From NCBI GenBank assembly GCA_003439945.1, contig QVRM01001784.1, forward strand, positions 1-64,000: a stretch of 64,000 nucleotides of DNA, read 5' to 3'. The notes under the pieces were generated by a model, which was given only the letters and a program-made list of their open reading frames with translations, ran no database searches and was not told where the DNA came from. Source of the DNA: Dermanyssus gallinae (Eukaryota > Arthropoda > Arachnida > Mesostigmata > Dermanyssidae). Within the stretch, counting starts at the first letter, position 1, and each line of letters opens with the position of its first letter. Below are positions 44,643 through 57,242 of the stretch, one piece after another. The position numbers and the translations under genes are program-made.

Positions 44643-47600
44643 GTATGTATGTATATATATATATAGAGCCCCGACTAGGAAGGGGTAAGAGGTGTGGTTA
44701 GTCGCTCCGACCACTTGACTCATGGAGTACTGGCGTGGGCAAGCTCCAGGGAACAGAGACCCAGGCAGGTGGGCTAGACCTAGGTCGGAAGGAGACGGAC
44801 GGACGGGCGGACAGACGGACGGAGAAATATCGAGTGAACTTGAGCATCGAAATAGAAACATCTGAGCAGCTTATGTGCAGGCCGACTGAACAGGGATTCG
44901 AGGAGGCGCGAAGAAGAACCGAGGCCGCAGAGCCATAACGATCACGGAACGGATCAGCGCGTGGGCTTCGGTCGCCGTGTTTCGGCGGCAGCAATATCGT
45001 CTTCTCCATCTTCTCTTTCGGCTTTGATTTGTCCGTATTTTTTTCGTTTACTCCTCTTCTGAGATCTGTCACAACATCACACACAAAATCAACGTAGTCA
45101 GCGGTGGACTAAGCAAATATTCTTGTGAAGCGCTATTCTCTTTCCTCGTTTTACAATCTGTTACATGCGCCGCATCCGTAAGACCGGTATTTAACAATTC
45201 AGTTTAATGAGCCTGCTTGCCATCATAATTTTGCACGTTTCATTCGTCTGAGCGCACTAATTATGATCGGGGTGTGTATGTGTGTGTGTTGACCCCAGTA
45301 TCGCAAAGGTAACAGTATTGTTGTTATTAATTTGCTAACTCACACTCGTACTATGTGTACTGTATCATTGCTGTTCAATTGAAGCAATTGTGAGGCGTAA
45401 ACGTTTGTCACCATTGTATCGCCCACTGGCTGTTACGTCTGCAATCCATGTCACCTCTAATTAGTTCCAAGCATCCTCTGCCCTATAGCAATTGTGCTCG
45501 TGTGGATTGCCGGTGATTTCATCTATGCGTCGTTCTGCAATGTCGTGCAGGTGCTTAGCAATACCCACGATGGTGGGTTATGATTATTAGTTTTATTATG
45601 CGCATTATTGTCCTAGGTTACGATGGACTGAGGCAAAACACGTGTATGAACACGAGAACGTTAGCTATGGCGACTTTAGTCATTGTCTTGTCACCTAATC
45701 GCCGAAGGCGCTGTTTTCATGCTCTGCAGAGTTCTGATCTGATCTGATCTGCCTCACGGATTACCTTTTTTCTTAATCGTCCCGTAAGGCTAATCCCCGT
45801 GTACGGTTTTTATGTCATGGCCGATTTTTTAGTCCACTTCGTCATTCACCTTGTCTAAATTGGGAACCATGAAAACCAATTTAAGAGTGGCCGGTCCGGG
45901 TCTCGTAACCAGGTCCCTCCCGAACGCAAGGCAAAAGCTTTGCCGCTAAGCCATCTTGCTTGGTTGGTTGGCAATAAAATCTCCACCGTATTATTCAAAA
46001 GTACCAGGGTACGCCGAATTCTCATCGCCGATCGATCTCCTCATCCATTCTCTTGGCATATCCTCTGTATGCGGCGAACGGACGGTGTGATGCAGAAGGC
46101 TTGCGACTCTAATGTCATAAATCGTTGCGAGCTCGATTCTGATACGATAAATGTAATAAGATAGATGCCAATAGCTTGTTTCTTGTGCAGCACAGTAATG
46201 CATTGTTTTTATATTTATATTGTTCACGCTTCTATATTGTCACGCCAGGTGCCGACTGTGCCAAGCTTGCCCGTGGCACTCAGAAATCCAGGACACTAAG
46301 AATCGTTATCGGCGGTGAGCACAGATGTACCCCGTCCACTTAGTTTTCGGTACGTCGCGACATTCAGCTCAAAACTAAACGTGCTAGAGTTGAGATAACA
46401 GTTTTTCTGGCTTCACCACATACTTTGTTCCTCAACGTAGCTGCTTCATGCCGAAAATGCTGACGACGTTTGTACTGTATAGGAATGGTGCTGATTGATG
46501 GTCGCGATGGAACGATATAGTCACAGTAACTTTCATTCTAATTACGTAGCGTCATTGATTTGACGATTCCCGTTTGAAGCGATGCTATTGTAGTGAGATG
46601 ATTTTGTTGTCTAGTTAGGTTTGACGAAGAACTCAAATAAAACGTTTGGTGTTTTTCTTGCACCCATCATGCATGGGACACCGAGATATGAGAGAGAGAG
46701 ACATAGAGTCATAGAGGGGGTCCGAAATAATGAGGTCTTTATAAATAATAACGAGTTTTATGTTTCTCCACTCGAAAACGTTTGTGCTACGCATTTGCTA
46801 CGCGAGCGTTTGGACTACGAATGAAAGACAACATTAGCTATATGTCTGTGTTAGGGTAACGTATTTTGCTTGTATGTGTGTATGTGTAATATTGGGGTAC
46901 GTTTTCAAGTGCGCAATACTTGGCCTTCTGACGTCAAAAATCTAGACGTGCTGTTTCTTACAAGTGATAGTTCGTTCTGATCTGTATGATTGGTTGCCCT
47001 AGGCACGTTTCACATTTGTAGACTAAAAAGTTCGGTCGTGAGGAGAAAAGGGGAGAAGGGGAGATAGGGATTATTTTCCTTTCGTGTTCCTTGCGGCACT
47101 CTTCGTCTTTCAGTCGCTATATTTTCTCAGTTTCTTTCAGTGTTTCCTCGTTGTCATATTGTCGATTTGTGGAGATTACTCGCTAAAGGAAATTAAGTGT
47201 AGGTGGAGTGACAGCAACAACAACAACCAAATGACAATTGTCCACGGTCCAAGGTGCTAAGATAGCGCATATATAAATAAAATATTATAAATAAAAATCT
47301 TTATAAATTATATTCGTATTATTAATTAATAAATGCAAACCTATATAAATTATATTCGTACTATTCATTAATAAATACAAACCTATACAATTTATATCCT
47401 TCCATTTAATTAATAAAAAAAAACTATATAAAATATATTTTTGTTATATTATTAATTACGTTATATAAATAACAACCTTAATAATAATAACTGCAATATT
47501 GGCGACGTAGCGGCGAAATCGGTCATGTCTCCGGGCCAACGTTCGCTACTCGCTATTATATCTTTATTGAACCGTTCATTGCTGACCTGACCGAAGATAC

Positions 47601-47685
47601 CTTACCTTGCCTGTGCATGAGCTTTCGTTTACTACACGGCTAACCTTGACCGCTGTGTGATGTGACGCCGCAACACCGCTTTCAG
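44134..47685. other. Probable intron
   Basis: Contains (TA)n at 44606-44664 and a 70-bp dispersed repeat at 44451-44525 that recurs at 50291-50362. 47270-47490 is very AT-rich with repeated ATAAATTATATTCGTA. No other gene seen. Confidence 0.5.
44451..44525 (+). repeat. Short dispersed repeat, copy 1
   Basis: ATTCGCTTGGCATGTATACC then TAAATACACATGTCGCC and CAGGGGCGCTTAGAG; second copy at 50291-50362. Confidence 0.65.
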
Positions 47686-47871
47686 GCGATCGACTTCTAT
47701 CGATCGGATAACCGACGTGAGGTTGCGGAGCTCGAGCTATCCGAGGTCCGCGAGGAGCTGCACAAGAGGCAGGAACTCTGCGGAGGCCTTCAGCAGCAGC
47801 TACTGCATACGCTCGACAGCAAACACCAGCTCAAGGCCAAGGCGACAAGCCTCGAGGAACAGCTTCAGCAG
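47686..47871 (+). CDS. Host gene exon (coiled coil)
   Basis: Acceptor CGCTTTCAG ends at 47685, donor CAG/GTGGGC at 47872. 62 codons, phase 0 at both ends: NRREVAELELSEVREELHKR, LQQQLLHTLDSKHQLK, TSLEEQLQQ. Heptad spacing of Leu with many Glu/Lys/Arg indicates coiled coil. GC content is well above the introns. Confidence 0.8.
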
Positions 47872-47888
47872 GTGGGCAACACTTCTCG

Positions 47889-47891
<3 letters not shown>

Positions 47892-47921
<30 letters not shown>
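47892..47921. repeat. (TA)n microsatellite, 20 bp inside the intron
   Basis: Directly followed by the truncated LINE tail at 47923. Confidence 0.9.
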
Positions 47922-47922
<1 letters not shown>

Positions 47923-47924
<2 letters not shown>

Positions 47925-48390
47925 ACTCCCTAGCACCTTCTATAGTCGGTGGCAGTGCATCCGAAGCTGGTTATGCAGCCTACCTTGCGGAGACCAACAA
48001 GCTAAGAAAATACTCATCAATTGGGTATCCCCACGAATTCTTGCCTCTCGCGTTCGAGACCTTGGGTGATCTTGGTGTTCGGACCAGACAGCTGATTCGC
48101 AAAGTCGGCACTATGTTAAATATGTCAACCGGTGATAGCAGATCGTCGGCCTTTTTTAAACAACGGGTGGATCTTGACACACAACATGGAAACGCAGCCT
48201 CCGTTCGTGGCATTTTTCTGAAGTGGTCTTGGCCTAGTCTAGTGACAATCCTCCCCAATCAGCAAACCCAGTAATAATTAGCTACGTATTGCCTGGTGGC
48301 CTGTACGTTCGACACGTACAAAATCTGGCACCTCCCTTACTCGACATACAGTTGAATTGAATACGCCTTGCAGGTCGGTAGTAAAGTGTG
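47923..48390 (+). mobile_element. Restriction-endonuclease-type LINE, 5'-truncated tail
   Basis: One frame (to 48274) encodes GGSASEAGYAAYLAETNKLR, LAFETLGDLGVR, STGDSRSSAFFKQRVDLD and HGNAASVRGIF, the end of the ORF2 family. It starts right at the (TA)n. The 3' limit is unclear because a SINE follows at once. Confidence 0.8.
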
Positions 48391-48733
48391 GCGGCGTGGT
48401 CTATGGGACTCCTAGTGCGCTAGTTATGGTTGTCATCTACTGGCGGGGTGTCGCCGGTTCGATCCCTGTTGTTGATCGAATTTTCGAATCTTTGAGCGAT
48501 GCTCATTGAGATCAGATGATAAACCATACCGCAGCTGAGAGTCAGCGGCCATGCTGCTGCCACAATGACTGTTGAGGAAACCCTAGATATTTTAACATGT
48601 GGTGGCCCTTGGTGCATTGAAGATATACCTCAGGTTAAGTTCCCAGCCCGTTGGGGACGGAGGATGATCTAGAAATAAAAAACAACCTCCTTAAAAAAAT
48701 GTGTATAATATTCTAGGTCGGTAGTAAAGCGTG
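48372..48733 (+). mobile_element. tRNA-derived SINE family 1, copy A, with 19-bp target-site duplication
   Basis: AGGTCGGTAGTAAAGTGTG (48372-48390) and AGGTCGGTAGTAAAGCGTG (48715-48733) flank it, 18 of 19 identical. The 5' part has a box-A-like TGGTCTATGGG (48398) and a good box B GGTTCGATCCC (48458). The body contains GCTGAGAGTCAG (48535) and the 3' end ACCTCCTTAAAAAAATG. About 324 bp. Confidence 0.9.
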
Positions 48734-50142
48734 TTGACCAACTAATTGGCCTTTTAGAACTTTGTATCTGTATGACTCGGAATCTGTATGACTGCCATTC
48801 ATTGCTTAGACCCTATGCTGTGCATAATTCACGCGTAGATTGAAGAGTAGTTGTGGGCAGGTTGTAAGTCTGCAGTGTGGTATACAGCCAAGGAGACCAA
48901 GTGGTGTTACCATATAGTTGCATATGGCTTGCACGTGGGTTGAGCGCGTGACCCCCGTCAACCCCCCCCCCCCCCCCCGTTCGTTCGTTCGTTCGTTTGC
49001 CTTTCTCTTGTGGCCAAACTCTGCCGTCATCTCAATCGAGAGACAGAGAGAGAGCAAGCTTATGCTTTTGCTCGTGGCGTCATTGTTGTTTTGCCGATGC
49101 CATCCATAGTCGGGCAATCAGCAAAGTAAGTGGTCTTTCTCCGAACGGTTCTCCTTCGGCGGATAAACCTCGCCGTCATCATGCGCTAAGCCAGTCGCTG
49201 CCAAAGCTTGGCTCGTTGGCTGGTGATGTCACACGCTCGCATCGAGCCTGACATTAACAGCGTGTGTAGCTGCGTCCTATAGCGGTTGCGTTGTATGGGA
49301 CACTGGCTCGCGCTCTCTTACTCGATGTATTGTAGTATCTATCATTCTTTCATCCGTTTTTCAGATTCTATCATTTATGGTTGTATGCTGTTAGTGTTGA
49401 CTGCCAGATTTTTCTCTGTTTCTTTTCGCCGACCCGCCGCATCACAGTGCGGTAGAGTATCACAGGACGGTGGTACGCATTGTTGCAATGGCACATTTGT
49501 ATGCTTCTGCTGATGGTTGTTGGCTTTTTGGTAGCCGGTTTTAGGACGGTCCATAGACACGAGCTGTTACCTGCTGCTGCAGCCGCCGCCGCCACCACGG
49601 CCGCTACGCGTAAGCTTAAGCATAAGCGCATAAGCGAATACTGCGTCGTACTTATTTTTAATACTAAACAAGGAAAAAAACAGATCATGACGGTAATAAC
49701 GCCGTCGACAAGGACAGCGTTGAAGGATGGTGGCGTTGGAGGGGAACTGAGAGTTGAGTAGTGCATGTTTATGTATTTGTGTGTGTGCTTGTGTAAGAGA
49801 GCGTGTGACTGAGCATCACTGCAGTCATTGGGAGATGACGGAACAGGTGGCGGGGGTGGACGTCATAATTCTTTGGCGTCCTGCTACAGGAGGCCCTACA
49901 GAGGGGCATCCACTTATCGGCTCCTGATTAGATGATGTGGGTCAGACATCCAGATATCCATTTGCACAGCTGAATGATGACGGGTATGCGCACTGTGGCC
50001 CACGCGTTTTTTGCGTTCATGTACTCAGGGCATTACTTGCGGCAGTGTGGGTGCGTTCGAACGTCGTGAAGGGCTGGCTTCGTCTCCTCACAGTTTGTCG
50101 TACGGATTTGCGGATGAATATATATATATATATATATATAAA

Positions 50143-50208
<66 letters not shown>

Positions 50209-50410
50209 TACATGTATAGACTTCATCGAGTTTCAATATATATATATATATATATATTTCAATTGATTGATTGATTGGTCGATTGATTTAATATTCGCTT
50301 GACATACGTATCTAAATACACACGTCACACTTTTATATCAGGGGCGCTTAGAGTGGCACCACCTATGCTACCTAAGCATTCAAATTACCAATGTTTCCTC
50401 GTCGTATATA

Positions 50411-50498
<88 letters not shown>

Positions 50499-50710
50499 TT
50501 TATCAACGTTTCATGCGTAGTATATTTATCAGCTCTTAAGCGCTCACGGTGGCGGTTATTGTCAGACTGACGAACTTCTTGACAGGACGTGCGTACATGA
50601 AGTATACACGGTATACGTGAGTGCATTACTTGTGCTGTGTGTTGTGTAATTTGTTGTGATGTTGTTTGCTAACGTCGCGTTTGCATCATCGCTGCTGTAT
50701 CGGGCGCCAG
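48734..50710. other. Intron with poly-C and long (TA)n tracts
   Basis: A run of about 18 C with (GTTC)n at 48964-48996; (TA)n at 50117-50205 and 50405-50493; the second copy of the short dispersed repeat at 50291-50362. Confidence 0.6.
50291..50362 (+). repeat. Short dispersed repeat, copy 2
   Basis: ATTCGCTTGACATACGTATC, TAAATACACACGTCACAC, CAGGGGCGCTTAGAG; see 44451-44525. Preceded by ATTG units at 50262-50281. Confidence 0.65.
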
Positions 50711-51112
50711 CTTCGTGAGGCTCACGCGGACCTCGAGACGCGCTATGAGGCGCTGCGCTCGGAGCGGGAGTTGCTTGAGGGCGTGCGCGACGAGCTCGAG
50801 TCGCAGGTGGAGCGACTCAACCTGAGCGAGGTCGAGCTGCGCCAGGTTGTGCGCGGCCAAAAGGACAGCATCGCCGACCTCGAGAAGCGGCTGTCCGCCG
50901 AACAGATGGCCTACCTGGACGCCCGGCGGAAAGGCGAAAGCCTCGAGGAGCAGCTTCAGCTGAGTGAGGAACGCAAACGCTCGCTCGACCGCCTGCACCA
51001 GGAGGCGGCCGCCGAACTCAAACGCACCCAGATGGAGCTTGCACGAAGCGCCCGCAGCGGCACCGAAAACGATCTCCGCGCGCAGCAGACCATCCGAGGA
51101 CTCGAGGGCAAG
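50711..51112 (+). CDS. Host gene exon (long coiled coil)
   Basis: Acceptor CGGGCGCCAG ends at 50710, donor AAG/GTAGGA at 51113. 134 codons, phase 0. Continuous heptads: LREAHADLETRYEALRSERE, ELESQVERLNLSEVELRQVV, LEEQLQLSEERKRSLDRLHQ, LRAQQTIRGLEGK. No proline, hence a long uninterrupted helix. Codon use is strongly G/C-ending, unlike the introns, which supports real coding. Confidence 0.9.
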
Positions 51113-51413
51113 GTAGGAACGGAGGGACGTAACAGCAGCAGCAGCAGTAGTAGTAGCCCATGAAGAAGAGATAAGACATGGAGATAGATACCAGTGAAGT
51201 AGAAGGTGGTACCAGTGGCACTAGAAGCCGAATGAGACCACTTATTGTAGTATTAGACCGCTAGTTCTGTTATTAGATCACATTAGTTCGAGTTCAGAGG
51301 TCAGTCAGAGGCTCGCTGACGTGTGCTAACAGGCGGGCGCGGGTATTTCTCTGTGTTATTGGGGGGTCCCTTTGGACGGCTCGGCTCGGTTCGGTTCGAA
51401 TCGACAAACGCAG

Positions 51414-51660
51414 CTTCGCGACATCAAACGCAAGTTAGACGAGGAGTCGATCAAGAATGAAGATCTGCAGCTGGAAGTGGGCAACCTCCGCAAGAAGCAA
51501 TCGTGGAAGAAGCGAAGCTTCTCGGCAGAGGTTCACACGACTGTCGAGCAGGAACGCGAGCTGATGACCTCACGGGACGACTTCGGACGCGAAGTATCGC
51601 GCAGAGACCCCACCTACGCATCTTTTTACCGCTCGTCGTACGGAAAGTCCATTCTTGACG
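51414..51660 (+). CDS. Host gene exon (end of coiled coil)
   Basis: Acceptor ACAAACGCAG ends at 51413, donor GACG/GTGAGT at 51661. 82 codons plus one base (phase 1): LRDIKRKLDEESIKNEDLQL, EVGNLRKKQSWKKRSF, then TVEQERELMTSRDDFGREVS, and a Tyr/Ser-rich end SFYRSSYGKSILD. Helix gives way to a disordered region here. Confidence 0.85.
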
Positions 51661-53058
51661 GTGAGTCAGCTTTTTGAACGTGTTCAATGAGCTAACAATT
51701 CGTTATTTTTATCAGCGTTTACTTGCTATGACGTGCATCTTTACTGTTCTATTATTGTTGCGCCGTGCTTTCACAAAAATTCAAGTTAACCCGGTCAAGC
51801 GTCCGCCTCCCGAAAGGTGGGAAACCCAGCACCAGCGTTCCGTCGTTTACACTTTGCTAGAACGTTTTCAGAGATTAAAGTCGTCCCAATTATTGCCATT
51901 TTCGTTAAATCCTCTTATTTTCACTTACCAGAAACATCTTGCTCTCTATGGGACTGGTCAACGCGTTTCCTTGTACAGGGTACGGTAGCGCAGTGCAAGA
52001 CCCTGGTATCAATTGTCATCGAAAATTAAATCTAATCTCACTCCTAGCATAGCTTAGGTAGTGATCTCCCATCGTACTTAATTTAATAAATAATAAAATG
52101 CACTCTTGATATGTCCGCAAACTTTATAGGATGCTTATACTCTACTTTTCGAAGTGGAAGTTTATCACTCATCATCTTCTAGTCGCTTTCACTGTCGCGC
52201 GCCTTCCATCTGATTGGAAACATCAATAGTTTCAATATTTGTAACCGTTGTATATGATTATCTTTATCGGCGCCGATAACTGTGTTATGTTTCCTTAAGC
52301 TGAGAGACTACATAATAATGATACACGGTATCTCAACAAGAGCGGAAATTGTAATTATTTTTCCAAAAATTCTAAAAGCTTGACTGCCACAATTCGCAAC
52401 GTTCGGTAGTCAAAATGCTCCAAGTGCTTTAAATGTGAGGAAAATAATTAAAAATTCGAGAAGACTGGATCGATTATTGATGTCAAATCATCGACACATG
52501 TTCGCCTAGGTCGTTCAATTGAAAACATCACGGTGCCAGGTTTTAAGAATGTAACATTTTTAAAAAGCATATGCGGTATGGTAACACAGTTTTTTGCCCT
52601 TCAGTTAGATGACATGGATATCTAACACACGTCGTCCCAACAGGGCGATGCCACTTACCACACGTCACATTAAATAATCGCGTTATTGCAAGGTACCTCG
52701 TAATTGTATAATATCGCGTTTAGACAACGAGAAATAGCCATCTAAATTGTGCGACTTGACGCGATTGGACTTCTTTGTCTGGGATTTTTTTTAACAAAAC
52801 TTAAAGACCACCGTCATCTTAAAGAAAGAGATTGAACACTGCATCACAGAGATCTAGCAACAATTATGCCAAACCGTAATGCGTTACAAGAGCGTAAACA
52901 TTATAACAGATTTTCCAGATATGTTGTTGCATACATAGTTACCACAGTGATCTACTTAATATTCGTAACGAATCATCAACACGTCGGCTCAGACACAACA
53001 TCAGAGTTGCAGCCTTCATTATGATATCGTACCGAGTTGGTATGCATGCTTTACTTTC

Positions 53059-53099
<41 letters not shown>

Positions 53100-53194
53100 T
53101 ACTTCTTCATCTCATGAAGAGTGGGCTGGGACTACTTCAACAGCGTGCCCGTGTATATATGTATATATATATATATATTTATATATAATTATGC
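51661..53194. other. Intron with (TA)n tracts at its 3' half
   Basis: 51670-53040 holds nothing I recognise. (TA)n at 53062-53095 and 53155-53178. Confidence 0.6.
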
Positions 53195-53507
53195 TTACCC
53201 ACACTTGTTCTCACCCCTTGCGTTCGAGACATTGGGGGGGGGGGCCTGGATTGCTCGCGAAGAAACTGCTCAACGATGTTGGGAGAAGATTGGTGCTGGC
53301 TACAGGAGACAAGAGGGCGGGCGAATATTTACTGCAACGTCTGTCATTGGATGTTCAGAGAGGGAATGCCGCTTCGGTGAGAGGCACCCTGGCTAGGTGG
53401 ACCAGCCCAAGCCTGGACCTAACGCCTTGAGTTAAGCCCCGAGCGGGCTGTGCACATGTTCTTACATCACAAATGTATTTCTTAATACACATAAAGAAAT
53501 ATTAATA
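53195..53507 (+). mobile_element. Restriction-endonuclease-type LINE, 5'-truncated tail between (TA) tracts
   Basis: LFSPLAFETLG, then a G-run (53235-53246) shifts the frame, then LLNDVGRRLVLATGDKR and EYLLQRLSLDVQRGNAASVR up to TGA at 53428. TA repeats lie on both sides (53162-53178, 53508-53520). Confidence 0.8.
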
Positions 53508-53554
53508 GTATATATATATAATTAATATTTAAATTATTTGAATTGTCCATACAG

Positions 53555-54164
53555 ACGAACCGCAGCCGACGGCAGCCGGAGAGTTCGGGCGGCGTGATAC
53601 ATCATCGTCCTCGGCATCGCTGTGGCAACAGCGGCAACAACAGCAGCAGCACCAGCAGCAGCATCAGCAGTCGCATCATTACCAGCAACAGCAGCAGCAA
53701 GCAGAGCAACTTCTGCGGCTTCGTGGAGCCGAAGAGCTGCCCGAACGACCGCAGTCCGTCGTCGACTTCCGGGACCGGCGAGGGGACGAGATGGAGCTCA
53801 ACGGGGGCGGTCGTTTAGCCGCCCGCTCAGCCATGGGCGGCCGTTCCGTGGACGACCTGCACACCGACGTCCACCTGTCACGCTATTCGGATCACCCGGG
53901 GGCGGCAGGTCTACGCCGGACGCCGGCCCACGATGAAAGCGTGGGCGGCCGTGACCGCGATCGCGACCGCGGTGGTGGGGGCGTCGGAGCTGGCAGCGGC
54001 GGCCCCACGTCCACCTTGACATCCGGCTATAGCCGAACGACCCTGTCTTCAGGCGGCCTTAACGCAGATTTTCGCTTTCGAGACGCCGATCGAACAACAA
54101 TGATGACAACGACGACAACAACAGCAGCAGCAGCAGCAGGAGGAACATTAAACCCGCCGGATAG
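53555..54164 (+). CDS. Host gene exon (Gln/His-rich, then Gly/Arg-rich)
   Basis: Acceptor GTCCATACAG ends at 53554 (phase 1 in), donor ATAG/GTTAGA at 54165 (phase 2 out). A Gln/His tract from CAG repeats (codons 27-50: WQQRQQQQQHQQQHQQ), then LLRLRGAEELPERPQSVVDF, MGGRSVDDLHTDVHLSRYSD, DRDRDRGGGGVGAGSGGP and a Thr/Ala run from ACA/GCA repeats near the end. Likely disordered. If the donor is missed the frame stops at 54208. Confidence 0.82.
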
Positions 54165-54660
54165 GTTAGATCCACTCGCACACCGGTTCTATGTTATGTG
54201 TTTAGGCTAGTTCAAGAAAGCGTATGTGTACGTATGAAATGCTTTTATAATTAGATACATATTTTACGTACCAGTTTCGTAGGCTTATTCTGCCGAAATT
54301 GCTTCTGCTGCTGTCGCTGCTACTACTACTACTACTATAACTGCTACGTGGTATATTTGTAAGTCCTGGCATAATGGCGACACGGATAAGTGATTTTCTC
54401 TTGTTACTTGATTGTTTAAATCGGGCTGAGCGTTGTTCTGCTGTTACACTCTTCGGCGTCTGGAGAAAGCCAGCCCAAAATAAGTTTAGTATGGGCAGGT
54501 CAAACGTGGCTATCAAGGTCAACACGAATCGATGATTTAGTGGTCCCCAACGAGCCACGTTTTCCGTACACATCTGATTCGATTGTGCCTAGAATCCCTC
54601 TAGAAGGAGAAGATGCTTAGACTATAATTAAAACAAAATATATATTGGAACTCACCGTTG
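54165..54660. other. Intron sequence
   Basis: A TAC/CTG simple repeat lies at 54306-54340. Nothing else seen. Confidence 0.6.
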
Positions 54661-54661
54661 T

Positions 54662-54945
54662 AGCGGCCGTAGTCTAGAAGACTAGTTCGCTAGTCGTGGT
54701 TGCCATCTACCGGGTTATCGCCGGTTCGATCCCCGATGGTTGTCGAATCTTTTCAGAGCAACTGCTCATTGAGATTAGATGATAAACAATGTACCGCTGA
54801 GAGTCAGCGGCATATCAGCTGCCACAAGGACTGTTTGGGAAACCCTAGATATCTCAACATGTCCGACCCTCGGTGCATTGATCGGTTATGCCTCACGGCG
54901 GTTCTAAGCCCGTAGGGGACGAAGGATAATCACCTCCAAAAAAAT
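54662..54945 (+). mobile_element. tRNA-derived SINE family 1, copy B
   Basis: Same order as copy A: box A TAGTCTAGAAG (54671; fits TRGYNNARNNG), box B GGTTCGATCCC (54722), GCTGAGAGTCAG (54796), ACCTCCAAAAAAATG end (54930). About 283 bp, somewhat shorter through deletions. A weak duplication ATGCTTRGACT (54612, 54944) does not abut the 5' end, so the site duplication is uncertain. Confidence 0.85.
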
Positions 54946-55805
<860 letters not shown>

Positions 55806-55916
55806 CCGAAAACGGTCCGACATCCGTGGAGGCGAGATATTTGATGACTTAAGATATAGTGACAAGAAACCCAGAGAGCTGACTCCTAGTATTAGATCCA
55901 TCAGCCGAATTGATAG
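55806..55916 (+). CDS. Host gene exon, 37 codons
   Basis: Acceptor TTCTGATTTCAG ends at 55805, donor GATAG/GTGCGT at 55917. Phase 2 in and out: RKRSDIRGGEIFDDLRYSDK, KPRELTPSIRSISRID. It is symmetric, so skipping it would keep the frame. A stop (TAG) lies in the other frames. Confidence 0.75.
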
Positions 55917-56186
55917 GTGCGTATCACTTTTCGAACTAATGGTAGTCTAACCATTGATCATTGTTATTTTTAACGGTCAACGTAGCACATTCTATATGCA
56001 ATACTATATAGACTATATTATTTTTTAAATTTGATTATGCTAATTATAACTTGTAAATCGAGACTCGTGGTCGAATGAGAGTACCCAAGGGGCAAGCAAA
56101 CAAGAAGGTGCGCCTTCAATACCGGCATTTGGACATCGAGAAGATTTTGTCTTCTGACAGAGAGAAATTCTGTATTCTGTTTGTAG

Positions 56187-57242
56187 GGACCGTTCGCCGA
56201 CGAAGGGCGAGGTGAAGTTCCTAGACGAGGAACCTACACGCGTGGACCGGGACGGTCCTGGAAGCCGCGAGAGCCATGGGCTTGCTTCCAGGGCCGCGCT
56301 GAAAAGTCCACGACTCGACCGTCGTCTCGACACCGATCGAACCGATACGTCGACATCACCTTTTCCCGATAGAGACTCCACAACCCTTAGAGATCGCGAA
56401 AGGGAACGAGAGAGGGACCAGCGGAAAGCCAGTTCCTCCCTCAACGCCGCCCGCGGTATAGCCGGCTTCGATTCGTACGGAGATCGTGAACGGGAGGCTC
56501 GCTCCGCCAAACTCGACATGGACAGCGGTGGTGCTGCCGGCAGCAGCAGCAGCGTGGGCATCCTGGCCACGAGCTCGAGCCTATCCGGTCACTCAACTTC
56601 TCCCACCACCTCAACCTTGTTCGCCGTCGATGGACGGTACACGCAGCCTAGCGAGCGGCGAAGCGCCGAGAATCTCTCACTGCTCTACCCGAGAGACGAC
56701 GATCTCAGCCGATCGTCGAGACCCGTGCTGGAACGCCGCAGCCACGAGGATCTGCGCGAACGGATTACGTTCGACGTCGACCGCGCACAGCAGCAGCAGC
56801 TGCCGCCACAACCCCCGACTACGTCGCGGCCGTTCGACAGGGCAGCGTCACGCCACGGCGCCGCGAGTGTCGACGGGGGGAGTCACGCAGCGGCAGGCGT
56901 GGCTGGATCGAGCACGCCGTCCTCGTCGTCGTCGTTGTCGTCGGCGATGGCCCTCAAACGCAGCGATATGCTTCGCCGGGAGGCCATCGGCCGGGCTACC
57001 CTCAAAAGCCCCTATGGAGGAGGTGGGACGCGCGCGGGTACGCCGGGTGGTGGCGGCGGCGGCGGCAGCGGCAGCAGCGGCGGCCCCGGCCTCGGCTCCT
57101 CGCAAGGAGCAGCTTCGGCGGATCGATCCGGAGATTCGGCGCTCTCCGCTAGCGATCGGCTGCGCAGTGAAATTGAGTCCCTCGCTGACCAGAGAGAGAA
57201 GTCCCGTCAGCTGCATGACCGACAGCTGCTCATCAAAGACAG
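56187..57242 (+). CDS. Host gene exon, 352 codons, Ser/Arg/Gly-rich
   Basis: Acceptor TTCTGTTTGTAG ends at 56186, donor AAAGACAG/GTAACA at 57243; phase 2 in and out. Contains TKGEVKFLDEEPTRVDRD, an alternating Arg-Glu/Asp stretch RDRERERERDQR (about codons 75-86), AENLSLLYPRDDDLS, LERRSHEDLRERITFDVDR, QQQQLPPQPP, a Gly-rich run (codons 290-305), then a helical end SDRLRSEIESLADQREKSRQ. Likely disordered with short interaction segments. G/C-rich codons throughout. Confidence 0.85.
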
